From contig CBDEVU010000017.1 of the NCBI GenBank assembly GCA_965243715.1, forward strand, positions 992,001 through 1,056,000: a stretch of DNA of 64,000 bases, read 5' to 3'. The stretch comes from UBA11606 sp965243715. Its GTDB lineage: Bacteria > Actinomycetota > Acidimicrobiia > Acidimicrobiales > Aldehydirespiratoraceae. Shown in pieces: positions 25,687-35,480 of the stretch. The notes beneath the pieces are model-generated. The model did not search any database. It had not been told where the DNA came from and saw only the letters and a list, made by a program, of their open reading frames with translations. Both the position numbers and the translations under genes were made by a program. The number at the start of each line of letters is the position of its first letter. Position 1 is the first letter of the stretch.

Positions 25687-26625
25687 ATGCTGGTTATCCA
25701 CCGCCCCACTGTTGAAGCGATCGAGGAAGCCGCCGGCAACCTCCAGCGTTTCGCTATCGGCCCGCTTGAGCCTGGTTTTGGCCACACCATTGGCAACTCG
25801 TTGCGCCGCACGCTGTTGTCATCCATTCCGGGTGGCGCCGTAACCCAGGTTCGCTTCGACGATGCGAAACACGAGTTCGACACCATTGTCGGTGTTGCCC
25901 AAGATGTCACCGACATCATCTTGAACATCAAGGATCTCGTCCTCGTTGTTCATAGCGATGAGCCGGTCACCTTGCGTCTCGACGCCCGTGGTCCCGCTGA
26001 CGTCACGGCCGATAATATTCAAGCCCACCCCGACGTTGAGATACTGAACCCCGACCTTGTGATCGCGACACTCAACGACAAGGGCCGACTAGCTATCGAC
26101 CTCACCGTCCAGGTTGGCCGCGGGTATGTGTCGGCTGATCGCAACAAGACCGGAACGACTATCGGGGTTATCCCGATCGACTCGATCTATTCGCCGGTGC
26201 GTCGGGTTTCCTTCCAGGTCGAACCTGCCCGGGTTGGGCAGTCCACCGATTTTGATCGCCTCGTGCTCGAGATAGAGACCGACGGGTCCATCTCTCCCCG
26301 TGAGGCAATTGCCTCGGCTGGGGGCACGCTGCGGGCTTTGGTGCAACTCGTCGAAGAGATGAGCGACGATCCTCAGGGTCTCGAAATCGGCGAGGCTATT
26401 CAGATCGTGTCGGAGAGTCCTGATATGGAGCTCCCCATCGAAGCCCTAGAGCTTTCTGAGCGCCCTCGTAACTGCCTCAAGCGTGCCCAAGTCAGCACCG
26501 TCGGCGAGATCCTGCAAAAAAGCGGTGACGATCTCCTCGCCATCACTAACTTTGGCCAAAAGAGCCTCGATGAGGTCATCGAGAGGCTTGATGAGCGAGG
26601 GCTCTCGCTCCGGAGTAGAGACTGA
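25687..26625 (+). CDS. rpoA: DNA-directed RNA polymerase subunit alpha
   Basis: 312 residues. N-terminal dimerisation/assembly domain to about residue 225 (FGHTIGNSLRRTLLSSIPG near 30-48), acidic linker, and C-terminal domain with the RPRNCLKRAQVSTVGEIL helix-hairpin region that contacts UP elements and activators. Last RNAP gene of the alpha operon; rplQ follows after 2 nt. Confidence 0.97.
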   Translation: MLVIHRPTVEAIEEAAGNLQRFAIGPLEPGFGHTIGNSLRRTLLSSIPGGAVTQVRFDDAKHEFDTIVGVAQDVTDIILNIKDLVLVVHSDEPVTLRLDARGPADVTADNIQAHPDVEILNPDLVIATLNDKGRLAIDLTVQVGRGYVSADRNKTGTTIGVIPIDSIYSPVRRVSFQVEPARVGQSTDFDRLVLEIETDGSISPREAIASAGGTLRALVQLVEEMSDDPQGLEIGEAIQIVSESPDMELPIEALELSERPRNCLKRAQVSTVGEILQKSGDDLLAITNFGQKSLDEVIERLDERGLSLRSRD

Positions 26626-26627
26626 TC

Positions 26628-26981
26628 ATGCTTGGCACCCCGCGTAAGGGACGTCGTTTCGGCGGTTCGTCTGCCCATCAGAAATCGATGATGGCCAACC
26701 TTGTGGCTTCGCTTATCGCGGCCGAAGCCATTGTCACTACCGAAGCCAAGGCTAAGGCCATGCGGCCGGTCGCGGAGAAGGTCATCACTAAAGCCAAAAA
26801 GGGCGGTCTGCACAACCACCGCAACGTCGTGAAGTTCCTCGGCGATCGCGAGATGGCCTCTAGGCTGTTTGACGAGATTGGTCCTCGCTACGAAGACCGA
26901 GCCGGGGGCTACACTCGTATCGTCAAACTCGATCCACGCTCTGGCGACAACGCGCCCATGGCTCGGATCGAACTGGTCTGA
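26628..26981 (+). CDS. rplQ: 50S ribosomal protein L17
   Basis: 117 residues; GRRFGGSSAHQKSMMANLV and the terminal GDNAPMARIELV are family hallmarks. Ends 44 nt before truA. Confidence 0.96.
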   Translation: MLGTPRKGRRFGGSSAHQKSMMANLVASLIAAEAIVTTEAKAKAMRPVAEKVITKAKKGGLHNHRNVVKFLGDREMASRLFDEIGPRYEDRAGGYTRIVKLDPRSGDNAPMARIELV

Positions 26982-27025
26982 CCCCAAAGCCGCCCCCACC
27001 GCCCGCGGGTTTTAGCCGCGTCCGC

Positions 27026-27790
27026 ATGACGGTGAGCTACGACGGGACGCCCTTTCACGGGTACGCCGCCAACGTTGGGGTTCGCACCGTCCAAAACGAC
27101 ATGGAAGTGGCGCTCGCTACCGTGCTGCGCCACCCCGTCTCGACGGCCTGCTCGGGTAGAACCGATCGCGGCGTACACGCTCGGGGTCAGGTTGTCTCCT
27201 TCGATGCGGATGCGTCGCACTTTGAGCCGCAGGCGCTAACCCGGGCCCTAAACCGAATGTTGGCGCCGTCGATCGCGGTGCGCGACGTTTGCGCCGTCGG
27301 AGCGGACTTCGATGCCCGTTTTTCATGTACGCAGCGCGGCTACCGCTACCGAATCCTCAACGCGCCGACCCCGGACCCACTGCTCACTAACCGGGCGTGG
27401 CACGTGCGCGAACCGCTCGACTTGCGGGCCATGCAGCTGGCGTCGGATCGCATTCTGGGGCGCCACGACTTCTCGGCCTTCAGCAAACTCAACCAGTCAA
27501 AGCCGATCGAGCATTACACCCGAGACATCCACCGTGCGACCTGGCAGCGCTGCGGCGAGACGGTGCAGTTCTGTATCGCGGGGTCGGCCTTTACTCGCCA
27601 GATGGTCCGTGGCCTGGTTGCCATGTTTGTCGATATTGGCCGCGGTCGCCGCAAGGCGGTCGAGATGGGTGCGGCCCTAGCCAGCCGCGACCGCGGCATG
27701 GTCCCATCGCCCGCCCCGCCCCAAGGGTTGGTGTTGTGGCAGGCCGCATTTTTGGGCGACGCGCTTGGTGTTGGGAGTGGTTCACCGTAG
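27026..27790 (+). CDS. truA: tRNA pseudouridine(38-40) synthase
   Basis: Isomerises uridines 38-40 in the tRNA anticodon arm. 254 residues; catalytic Asp47 in GRTDRGVHA, and FTRQMVRGLV near residue 191. The ATG at 27026 gives MTVSYDGTPFHGY, the family start. Conventionally placed between rplQ and rplM. Confidence 0.94.
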   Translation: MTVSYDGTPFHGYAANVGVRTVQNDMEVALATVLRHPVSTACSGRTDRGVHARGQVVSFDADASHFEPQALTRALNRMLAPSIAVRDVCAVGADFDARFSCTQRGYRYRILNAPTPDPLLTNRAWHVREPLDLRAMQLASDRILGRHDFSAFSKLNQSKPIEHYTRDIHRATWQRCGETVQFCIAGSAFTRQMVRGLVAMFVDIGRGRRKAVEMGAALASRDRGMVPSPAPPQGLVLWQAAFLGDALGVGSGSP

Positions 27791-27820
27791 GCTTAGCGGA
27801 TGATCTCTCGTGGAGGAAGC

Positions 27821-28276
27821 GTGTCCACTTATACACCGAAGGCCAGCGAAATTGAGCGTACGTGGCATGTCGTGGATGCCGAAGGCCTCGTTCTTGGCCG
27901 GCTTGCGACTGAGGTTGCGAACATTCTGCGGGGCAAACACAAGCCCAGCTACACGCCGCACCTCGATACGGGCGATCATGTCATCATCGTGAACGCAGCC
28001 AAGATTGTTCTCACCGCGGGCAAGGCCGACAAGAAGATGGTTTATCGCCATTCCGGTTATCCGGGGGGCATCAAGTCAGAAACCTACGGCGCGAAGATGG
28101 CGCGCCGACCGGCACAAGCCGTCACGGACACCATTCGCGGCATGATCCCCAAGACCCGTCTTGGGCGGGCGCAGATCTCCAAGTTGAAGGTCTACGCCGG
28201 TCCCACCCATCCCCACTCCGCTCAGAACCCGCAGGCGCTCGAGATTGCTCACGCCAAGTTCCGGGCCCGCACCTGA
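27821..28276 (+). CDS. rplM: 50S ribosomal protein L13
   Basis: Early 50S assembly protein. 151 residues from GTG 27821, which has GGAGGAAG four bases upstream. An ATG at 27800 would put this ribosome site inside the gene and is rejected. Conserved WHVVDAEGLVLGRLA near residue 15. Paired with rpsI, 14 nt downstream. Confidence 0.95.
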   Translation: MSTYTPKASEIERTWHVVDAEGLVLGRLATEVANILRGKHKPSYTPHLDTGDHVIIVNAAKIVLTAGKADKKMVYRHSGYPGGIKSETYGAKMARRPAQAVTDTIRGMIPKTRLGRAQISKLKVYAGPTHPHSAQNPQALEIAHAKFRART

Positions 28277-28290
28277 TCAGGAAGATTCCG

Positions 28291-28683
28291 ATGACTACTC
28301 CGCTCACTCAGACCACCGGCCGTCGTAAACGCTCTGTCGCTAGGGTTCGCTTCCGGGCAGGATCGGGGACCGTCACCGTCAACGGCCGTCCCGTCGATGA
28401 GTACTTCCCCGCTCGGTCGCACCGCATGGCGCTGCTCGAACCGCTTGTTGTCGTGGAAGCCCGCGAGGCCTACGACATCGACGCCACGATCCACGGTGGT
28501 GGCACTACCGGCCAGGCTGGTGCTTTGCGCCTCGGCATTGCTCGGGCGTTGGTTGAACTCGACCCCGCACAACGCGACCTTCTCAAACGAGCGGGCTTTC
28601 TAACCCGTGATCCGCGCAAGAAGGAATCCAAAAAGTACGGACTCAAGAAGGCTCGTAAGGCACCGCAGTACAGCAAGCGTTAG
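28291..28683 (+). CDS. rpsI: 30S ribosomal protein S9
   Basis: 30S head protein whose basic tail reaches the P-site tRNA. 130 residues; GRRKRSVARVR start and APQYSKR terminal motif, with the invariant last arginine. Last ribosomal gene of the window. Confidence 0.96.
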   Translation: MTTPLTQTTGRRKRSVARVRFRAGSGTVTVNGRPVDEYFPARSHRMALLEPLVVVEAREAYDIDATIHGGGTTGQAGALRLGIARALVELDPAQRDLLKRAGFLTRDPRKKESKKYGLKKARKAPQYSKR

Positions 28684-28725
28684 TCGAGCCCGGTCGGTTG
28701 GGCGTGCTTGGCCGATGGTGAACCC

Positions 28726-30048
28726 GTGACCTTGCAGTTTGGGACCGACGGCATCCGTGGCGATGCCCGCACCGAACTCGGAGCGGACCTCGTGGCGTCC
28801 CTCGGGCGGGCGGGCGCGGAGGTCCTTGGTTCGGCGGGCTTCGTTGTCGGTCGCGACACTCGGGCGTCTGGCCCGAACCTGGCCCGCGCCCTACATCGAG
28901 GGGTGGCTGGGGCGGGCGGTTCGTCGGTTGATCTGGGCGTCGTGGCGACTCCTGCCGTTGCCCTGTGGTGCCAGCAAAATAACGTGGCCGGGGCGATGAT
29001 CTCCGCGTCGCACAATCCTTGGTATGACAACGGCGTGAAGTTCTTCGCCTCCGGTGGATCGAAGCTGTCTGACATTGTTCAGGACGAGATTCAGAACCGC
29101 TTCGACGAATTGCTCGGGGGGGAATCCGAGCCCGAAGTGGTCTCGGTCACCGATCGGTCAGGCGATGGGGTCGCCGCCCACGTGGCTTCGGTGGTCAACT
29201 CCTTGAACGGCCGACGGCTTGCCGGGCAAACGGTGGTCATAGATGCGGCCAACGGAGCGGCATCGTCGGTGGCCCCCACGGCCCTGCGTGCGTTGGGCGT
29301 CGAAGTCATCGTCACCCATGGCTCCCCCGACGGTCACAACATCAACGCGGAGTGCGGTTCGACCCACCCCGAGAGCCTGCAATCCGCCGTCGTTGCCCAC
29401 GGTGCGGATCTCGGCCTAGCGTTCGACGGGGACGCCGACCGATTACTGGCCGTCTCCGGAGATGGCTGCATCGTTGACGGCGATCAGATCCTCGCGGTAT
29501 GTGCGCTCGACGCCCACCAACGCGGCAAGCTAGCGAGAGATACGGTCGTGGTTACCGTGATGACTAATCTTGGCTTCCGGCGGTCGATGAATACGGCCGG
29601 AATCTTGATGGTCGACACCAATGTGGGCGACCGCTACGTCCTCGAAGCCCTTGATAGTGGCGGCTATTCGTTGGGGGGCGAACAATCCGGGCACATTATT
29701 TTTCGCGATATTGCCTGCACCGGTGATGGGTTGCTCACTGCGGTGCAACTCCTCGACATCGTGGTGCGCACCGGGCGAAGCTTGAGTGACCTGGCCACCT
29801 CCTCGATGATTCGCTTGCCACAGGTCCTGCAAAGCGTCACCGTCGCCGATCGCAGTGACGACCTCGGTGCGGTACTTGCGCCGCTGGCCGCCGCGGCGCA
29901 AACGCGTCTCGCCGGTCGGGGGCGAGTGTTGATCCGGCCGTCGGGGACCGAACCCGTCGTGCGGGTTATGGTCGAAGCCGAGACCGATGCGGAGGCCCAG
30001 ATGGAGGCCGACGCCCTTAGCCAGGCCGTAACGGCCCTCTTTGGCTGA
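28726..30048 (+). CDS. glmM: Phosphoglucosamine mutase
   Basis: Converts glucosamine-6-phosphate to glucosamine-1-phosphate for UDP-GlcNAc. 440 residues from GTG 28726; an in-frame TTG at 28708 would add six residues. Phosphoserine about Ser95 in SASHNP, metal loop FDGDADR near residue 235, sugar loop GGEQSGHI, phosphate loop RPSGTEPVVRV near the C-terminus. Next to glmS, so two consecutive steps of the pathway are adjacent. Confidence 0.95.
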   Translation: MTLQFGTDGIRGDARTELGADLVASLGRAGAEVLGSAGFVVGRDTRASGPNLARALHRGVAGAGGSSVDLGVVATPAVALWCQQNNVAGAMISASHNPWYDNGVKFFASGGSKLSDIVQDEIQNRFDELLGGESEPEVVSVTDRSGDGVAAHVASVVNSLNGRRLAGQTVVIDAANGAASSVAPTALRALGVEVIVTHGSPDGHNINAECGSTHPESLQSAVVAHGADLGLAFDGDADRLLAVSGDGCIVDGDQILAVCALDAHQRGKLARDTVVVTVMTNLGFRRSMNTAGILMVDTNVGDRYVLEALDSGGYSLGGEQSGHIIFRDIACTGDGLLTAVQLLDIVVRTGRSLSDLATSSMIRLPQVLQSVTVADRSDDLGAVLAPLAAAAQTRLAGRGRVLIRPSGTEPVVRVMVEAETDAEAQMEADALSQAVTALFG

Positions 30049-30060
30049 CGGGAGGAAGAA

Positions 30061-33000
30061 ATGTGCGGGATTATCGCGGTCGTACGACGGCCTTCAACCC
30101 GAACCACCCCTGACGCCAGCGACGTGGTCGCCTTAGTCGATGGCTTGGGGGCCTCGCTTTATGGCTGTGGCCAGGAATTGACCGCAAGCCTGAAAACGGC
30201 GGGCGATCGACTAGCCGAGGCCGACCGGTTGCTTCGTGGCGTCCCAGGCGTTCGCCTAATCCTGAGCGACCCCACACTTGGTCCGACTCTCACGCATCAT
30301 TGCGACGGGATCCTCGAAGCCGTCGTTACCGTCGAAAAGCGTCTGGCTACAGAGCGTGATCTCGACCGCGCCCAACTAGAAAGTCGCAATCACCAACTCA
30401 TGCGCGTGCGCGACGGTGCTTGGGCCATTACCCGCGACCGACTGCGGGCGGCAGCGGTGGTGGCTGACCTGTCCGGCGGTTCGGGGCACGCGGCTACTCT
30501 CGAGGCTTTCCTCTCGGTCCATCAGGCGCTTTCGGCCATTGATCGTCTGGAGGTCCGGGGCCGCGACTCCGCCGGTCTTCACGTGCTTGTGCATGATCAT
30601 GCCCTCGACCTCGATGACCCCGCCGTGCGGGCGGCTATCGAGAAGCGGGAGGGCGACATCAACTTCGGCCCAGGATCGGTGCGGGTTATTGACGGGGTGT
30701 TGAGCATCGTCCACAAGACCGCGGCCGAGATCGGGGAACTAGGCGACAACACGCGGGTTCTTCGGGCAGCGTTCGCCGCCGATGATCTCCTCCACGCCGC
30801 GCTGGCCAACGAAACGGCGCGGACCTTGGTGCTCGGCCATACCCGCTGGGCGTCGATCGGGATCATTTCTGAACCCAACGCTCACCCGCTCAACAGCGAC
30901 CTCCTCGACACCGCGGCCCCTTATGTCGTCGGCGCTCTCAACGGCGATGTGGATAACTTCACTGATCTCATCGCGGAGGAGGGATTAACGATTGCCCCGT
31001 CGATCACCACCGACGCGAAGGTCATCCCATGCCTAACCAGTATGCGCCTTGGCGAGGGATTTGAAGCCGCGGAGGCGTTCCGTCGCACGGTGGCCACGTT
31101 CGAGGGTTCGGTTGCTATTGGCGCATGCACCGCTGCCGCCCCCGATCGGTTGCAACTCGCTTTGCGGGGATCGGGGCAGGCGTTGTACGTTGGCTTGGCT
31201 GAGGATGCTTACGTCGTGGCGAGTGAACCGTACGGCGTGGTTGAAGAAACCGCGAACTATGTCCGCATGGACGGCGAAACGCCAGGCAACCCGGAGAACC
31301 CCAACGCCAGCCGAGGCCAGATTATCGAGTTGGACGGCGACCTGGCTGGAACCCCCGAGGGCATCTTGCGCACGGCGTACGACGGCACCGAACTTCCGCT
31401 TAGTTCCAACGACATCGCCCTTGCCCAAATCACCACGCGCGACATTGATCGAGGCGATCACCCGCACTATTTGCTGAAGGAAATAGGCGAAGCCCCGGCC
31501 TCGTTTCGTAAAACCTTGAGGGGACGACTGATCGAGACGCCCGCGGGTTTAGCCGTTGACTTGGGGGGCGACATTATTCCTAGCGATCAACGTGTGGATA
31601 TTGCGTCGGGGAAGATAACCCGGGTTTTGGTTATTGGTCAGGGCACCGCCGCTGTGGCTGGCCAGAGTCTGGCCGCGGCCTTGAACGCCCTTGTCCCTGA
31701 CGGCCCCCTCGAAGCCGAAGCCGTCCTCGCTACAGAGCTGTCGGGCTTCGGATTGCGGGCCGACATGTCTGACACCCTGATAGTTGCGGTGAGCCAGTCG
31801 GGTACTACGACCGACACGAACCGAACCGTCGACATTGTACGCAATCGTGGTGCCAAGGTGATCGCCATCGTCAATCGCCGAGGCAGCGACCTCACCGACC
31901 GGGCCGATGGCGTGCTGTACACCTCCGACGGTCGCGACGTCGAGATGAGTGTGGCGTCGACCAAGGCCTTCTACAGTCAGATCGCGGCGGGTTTTCTCCT
32001 CGCCATTGCTATCGCTGATGAGGTCCGGGGGGACGAAGGTGCCGACGAGCGTCGGGCGCTGTTGGCCAGCATCAACACCATACCGGAGGCGATGGAAACC
32101 GTCATTGGGCGGCGAGAAATTATTGGCGAGGCGGCCCGTTCTTTTGCCCCCAGCCGTCGCTATTGGGCGTTGGTTGGCAACGGCGTTAATCGCATCGCCG
32201 CCCAAGAGGTCCGAATCAAGTTGTCGGAACTTTGCTATAAGTCAATCGCGGCCGATTCCACCGAAGACAAAAAGCACATCGACTTGTCGTCTGAACCGCT
32301 GATCTTAATCTGCGCGGCGGGCCTTTCTGGTTCGACAGCGGACGATGTAGCCAAGGAAGTGGCGATCTTTCGGGCCCATAAAGCCGCCCCGATCGTTATT
32401 GCTGACGAAGATCAGGAGCGGTTCGGACGCGCCGTCGCTGTGTTGCCGGTTCCGGCTGTCGATCCCCTCCTTGGCTTTATTCTTTCCGCCATGGTGGGGC
32501 ACCTGTTTGGTTATGAAGCCGCCCTAGCAATCGATGCTCAGGCTATTGCGTTGCGCCAAGCGCGAAGCGCTATCGAACAGGTGGCGACTCGTCGCGATAT
32601 CGATGGCGAACAAGCCCGTGATTCGGTTTATTCAACCCTCGAACGGACGGGAGCGACCTTTTTTGATGGACTGCGGGCGGGGGCTTTCAACGGTCACCTC
32701 GAACCCTCGACTGCGGTGAGGATTGCTTCGCTTTTCCGCTTCGCGTTGCGGTCCACACCCCTAGAGGCGTACCAGATCGAATACGGCAAGGTCGGCACGC
32801 CCGCTGTCGTGCTAGACGACCTAGCCGCCGCCCTCACCGTTGGTATCGAGGAACTGACTCGGCCGATTGATGCCATCAAACATCAGGCGAAGACGGTAAC
32901 GGTCGGCATTTCTCGCTCGGATGAAACCCTGTTGGAGGTTCCGTTGGCCCGCGCCTCTTTAGAGGCCGGGGCCCCTCGTGATCGACTGAGTTATGCGTCG

Positions 33001-33498
33001 CTGCGGACCTTGGCCGATATTGATCCGGCTGTCGCCGAAGTGTCAGGCCATACCCGCTATCGCATCGAAGGGATGGACGATGACACCAAGGGCCATCCCA
33101 CGGTAGTTGTCGTCGACCGGGGTGGTATCTCTCGTGACATTGTTTCTCGCACTGACCATTCGCCGACTCTGAAGGGTACGAAGCATCAGGTCGCAGTCGA
33201 GCGCCGAGTTTTCGTTGCCAGGGGCCGCGGCGACGACCGCACGGTGGTCATTATTCCCGAGACGAAGAACAACGTCACTACTGGTTTGACCCTGCTGCAG
33301 GTTCGGTTCCACGAGAACCTCTCGGCGGGCGCGGCCCGCGGCGTTTTGCAGGGCTACCGCAACCGCTATTCGGCGCTGCACGACGCGGTTACCGAAACCG
33401 AACCCATCTTTGACGAGGACCGCTTGTCGCAGCAGAAGGTAAGCGACCTGCTCACCTTGCCCATCAACGAACTAGCCGACCGCTGGCGGGTGGGTTGA
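30061..33498 (+). CDS. glmS: Oversized glutamine--fructose-6-phosphate aminotransferase (GlmS-like, 1145 aa)
   Basis: Would make glucosamine-6-phosphate from fructose-6-phosphate and glutamine. Normal GlmS has about 610 residues; this has 1145. Cys2 of the N-terminal glutaminase follows the ATG (GGAGGAAG upstream). Then about 140 extra residues, partly helical, come before RGRDSAG at 166-172; HTRW has its His at 260; NGDVDN and a TDAKVI aspartate follow. First SIS domain begins near 521, with SQSGT at 578-582. Second SIS domain has Glu716, Lys720, Glu723 and His739, matching isomerase residues Glu481, Lys485, Glu488 and His504 of E. coli. A tail-like AKTVTV with Lys944 resembles the E. coli C-terminal AKSVTV, preceded by about 120 unusual residues and followed by about 200 more. 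Activity is likely but the added parts are unexplained. No glmS ribozyme seen. Confidence 0.85.
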   Translation: MCGIIAVVRRPSTRTTPDASDVVALVDGLGASLYGCGQELTASLKTAGDRLAEADRLLRGVPGVRLILSDPTLGPTLTHHCDGILEAVVTVEKRLATERDLDRAQLESRNHQLMRVRDGAWAITRDRLRAAAVVADLSGGSGHAATLEAFLSVHQALSAIDRLEVRGRDSAGLHVLVHDHALDLDDPAVRAAIEKREGDINFGPGSVRVIDGVLSIVHKTAAEIGELGDNTRVLRAAFAADDLLHAALANETARTLVLGHTRWASIGIISEPNAHPLNSDLLDTAAPYVVGALNGDVDNFTDLIAEEGLTIAPSITTDAKVIPCLTSMRLGEGFEAAEAFRRTVATFEGSVAIGACTAAAPDRLQLALRGSGQALYVGLAEDAYVVASEPYGVVEETANYVRMDGETPGNPENPNASRGQIIELDGDLAGTPEGILRTAYDGTELPLSSNDIALAQITTRDIDRGDHPHYLLKEIGEAPASFRKTLRGRLIETPAGLAVDLGGDIIPSDQRVDIASGKITRVLVIGQGTAAVAGQSLAAALNALVPDGPLEAEAVLATELSGFGLRADMSDTLIVAVSQSGTTTDTNRTVDIVRNRGAKVIAIVNRRGSDLTDRADGVLYTSDGRDVEMSVASTKAFYSQIAAGFLLAIAIADEVRGDEGADERRALLASINTIPEAMETVIGRREIIGEAARSFAPSRRYWALVGNGVNRIAAQEVRIKLSELCYKSIAADSTEDKKHIDLSSEPLILICAAGLSGSTADDVAKEVAIFRAHKAAPIVIADEDQERFGRAVAVLPVPAVDPLLGFILSAMVGHLFGYEAALAIDAQAIALRQARSAIEQVATRRDIDGEQARDSVYSTLERTGATFFDGLRAGAFNGHLEPSTAVRIASLFRFALRSTPLEAYQIEYGKVGTPAVVLDDLAAALTVGIEELTRPIDAIKHQAKTVTVGISRSDETLLEVPLARASLEAGAPRDRLSYASLRTLADIDPAVAEVSGHTRYRIEGMDDDTKGHPTVVVVDRGGISRDIVSRTDHSPTLKGTKHQVAVERRVFVARGRGDDRTVVIIPETKNNVTTGLTLLQVRFHENLSAGAARGVLQGYRNRYSALHDAVTETEPIFDEDRLSQQKVSDLLTLPINELADRWRVG

Positions 33499-33499
33499 G

Positions 33500-33871
33500 G
33501 TGATCGGAATCGGCACCGACCTAGTCGACATCGACCGCTTCCGCGCCGTGCTCGAACGAACGCCGGGAATGCGTGACCGTCTCTTTTGTGCCGACGAATT
33601 GGCCTACGCGGATCTCTCGGGCGATCCCGCCCGGCCGTTAGCCGCCCGCTTTGCCGCCAAAGAAGCGGCGTTGAAAGCGCTGGGCGTTGGTCTTGGTGCC
33701 ATGCGGTTTACCGAAATTGAACTAGTCCGGTTCGGCGACGGGCATCCGGAGTTGGTGTTACACGGCGACGCCAAGACGCTCGCCGTGAGGCAGGGGGCAG
33801 GCCGCTTCCTGGTCACGCTGAGCCATACCGATACCTTGGCTCAGGCGGTCGTGGTGGCCTTGGCGTCGTGA
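33500..33871 (+). CDS. acpS: Holo-[acyl-carrier-protein] synthase
   Basis: Transfers 4'-phosphopantetheine from CoA to ACP. 123 residues; GIGTDLVDIDRF with the Mg-binding Asp near residue 8, and FAAKEAALKAL with the second metal ligand Glu. GTG start one base after the glmS stop; overlaps alr by 4 nt. Confidence 0.93.
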   Translation: MIGIGTDLVDIDRFRAVLERTPGMRDRLFCADELAYADLSGDPARPLAARFAAKEAALKALGVGLGAMRFTEIELVRFGDGHPELVLHGDAKTLAVRQGAGRFLVTLSHTDTLAQAVVVALAS

Positions 33872-34998
33872 CCGCGTACGCAGATATCGACCTCGGGGCG
33901 ATCTCGCGCAATGTCGCCCGGCTGATCCAGTTCACTAACACGCCGCTTTGTGCTGTGGTCAAAGCCGATGCCTACGGTCACGGCGCCGGTGAGGTAGTGC
34001 GGGCGGCGGTCGATGGGGGCGCTTCATGGTTGGCGGTTGCCACCACCCCTGAAGCGATCGACGTGGCCGCTATCGTGCCGGGGATTCCGGTACTTGTCTT
34101 AGCGGAGCGACCCACCCACGAACTCGCCGCGCTCGCTGGTCAGCTTCCCGCCGATGTGCGGTTGACGGTGGGCACGACAGCGGGGGTGGCGGCGGCCGCG
34201 GCTATCGGCTCGCCGGTGCGGATTCATCTAAAGATCGACACTGGGATGCACCGGATGGGTTCGCTGCCCGCCGATGCGGTGTTGGTAGCCCAAGCAATAG
34301 CCGCGTCCCCCTCGCTTAGGCTGGAAGCATTGTGGACTCACATGGCTCGCGCTGATGAGCCCGCGTCGGGGGCCACCGAGCGTCAGCTGTCAGTCTTTGC
34401 CGACGTTCGCCAATCCCTCGCGGCCAATAACATCAATGCGCCAATGCATCACGCAGCTAACTCGGCAGCCGCTTTATTGCGGTCCGACGCCCGCCTCGAC
34501 CTGATACGCGTGGGCATCGCCATGTACGGAGTGAATCCCAGCGCCTCCCTCCGGCACGGGGTCGGGTTGGAGCCAGCTTTGCGACTTCACACCACGGTGT
34601 CGGCCCTTCGCGTGGTGGACGAAGGGGAAGCGGTTTCTTACGGCGGGCGTTGGACGGCAGTGCGACTGAGCCGTATTGCGACGGTACCGATGGGCTACGC
34701 CGACGGGGTTCGGCGCTCCTCAGGAATCCATGGCGTGGAGGTTCTGATCAAGGGCCGTCGCTGGCCTATCGTGGGCCAAGTCACCATGGACCAAGCCCTC
34801 GTCGAGGTTGACGATTCGGTGGCTGTGGGCGACGAGGTCGTCCTTATTGGGAAGCAAGGCGACGACGAGATTTTGGTCAATGAGATTGCTGATCGACTCG
34901 GGACTATTGGCTACGAGGTGCTGTGCGGTATCGGGTCGCGAGTGCAGCGTCGCTACGGTGGAAGGGTGAAATCCGCTCCGGACCGTCCGTGCTCGTGA
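33868..34998 (+). CDS. alr: Alanine racemase
   Basis: PLP enzyme supplying D-alanine for peptidoglycan. 376 residues; the PLP lysine is Lys32 in AVVKADAYGHG. RVGIAMYG and MGYADGV carry the phosphate-binding and catalytic-tyrosine regions. GTG start in a GTGA overlap with acpS; overlaps tsaE by 4 nt. Confidence 0.95.
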   Translation: MTAYADIDLGAISRNVARLIQFTNTPLCAVVKADAYGHGAGEVVRAAVDGGASWLAVATTPEAIDVAAIVPGIPVLVLAERPTHELAALAGQLPADVRLTVGTTAGVAAAAAIGSPVRIHLKIDTGMHRMGSLPADAVLVAQAIAASPSLRLEALWTHMARADEPASGATERQLSVFADVRQSLAANNINAPMHHAANSAAALLRSDARLDLIRVGIAMYGVNPSASLRHGVGLEPALRLHTTVSALRVVDEGEAVSYGGRWTAVRLSRIATVPMGYADGVRRSSGIHGVEVLIKGRRWPIVGQVTMDQALVEVDDSVAVGDEVVLIGKQGDDEILVNEIADRLGTIGYEVLCGIGSRVQRRYGGRVKSAPDRPCS

Positions 34999-35480
34999 TC
35001 CGTTGTTCGACGTCCGCAGTCGATGAAACGCGCGCCCTCGCGGCGGCGCTGGCGCTGGCGGTCGGCGATCAAGACCTAATCTTGTTGCTCGGAGATCTGG
35101 GGGCCGGAAAGACGGCGTTTACGCAGGGGTTCGCGGCCGCTCTTGGTGTTGTCGGGCCAGTCACTAGTCCCACCTTTACACTCGCCAATCGTTATGTCGG
35201 CGCGTTGGTGATCAACCATCTCGACGCGTACCGTGTCGAAGATCTGGCCGACGCCGAGGACCTCGCGTTGCCGGAGTTGCTAGAGTCTGGGGTGACCTTG
35301 ATCGAGTGGGGCGACAAGATCCTAGCTGCGGTCCCTAATGATCGCTTAGACATACGCATTACCTTTGGTGAGTCCAACGACGACCGACACTTCGAGTTCG
35401 CCACCGTCGGACCGGCTTGGCTCAAGCGGCACTCAGCTATCACCGCGGCCGTGACCAACTGGGCTGATTTGTCATGTTGA
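34995..35480 (+). CDS. tsaE: tRNA t6A biosynthesis ATPase TsaE
   Basis: ATPase that works with TsaB and TsaD to make N6-threonylcarbamoyladenosine at tRNA position 37. 161 residues from GTG 34995 (GTGA overlap with alr); GTG 34989 would add two residues. Walker A GDLGAGKT with Lys39; TSPTFTL switch; HLDAYRV. Overlaps tsaB by 7 nt, so the t6A proteins are likely made together. Confidence 0.93.
   Translation: MIRCSTSAVDETRALAAALALAVGDQDLILLLGDLGAGKTAFTQGFAAALGVVGPVTSPTFTLANRYVGALVINHLDAYRVEDLADAEDLALPELLESGVTLIEWGDKILAAVPNDRLDIRITFGESNDDRHFEFATVGPAWLKRHSAITAAVTNWADLSC

Noticed and set aside
27800..27820. ATG 27800 as the rplM start
   Set aside because: It would place the strong GGAGGAAG ribosome site inside the gene and add seven residues absent from L13.
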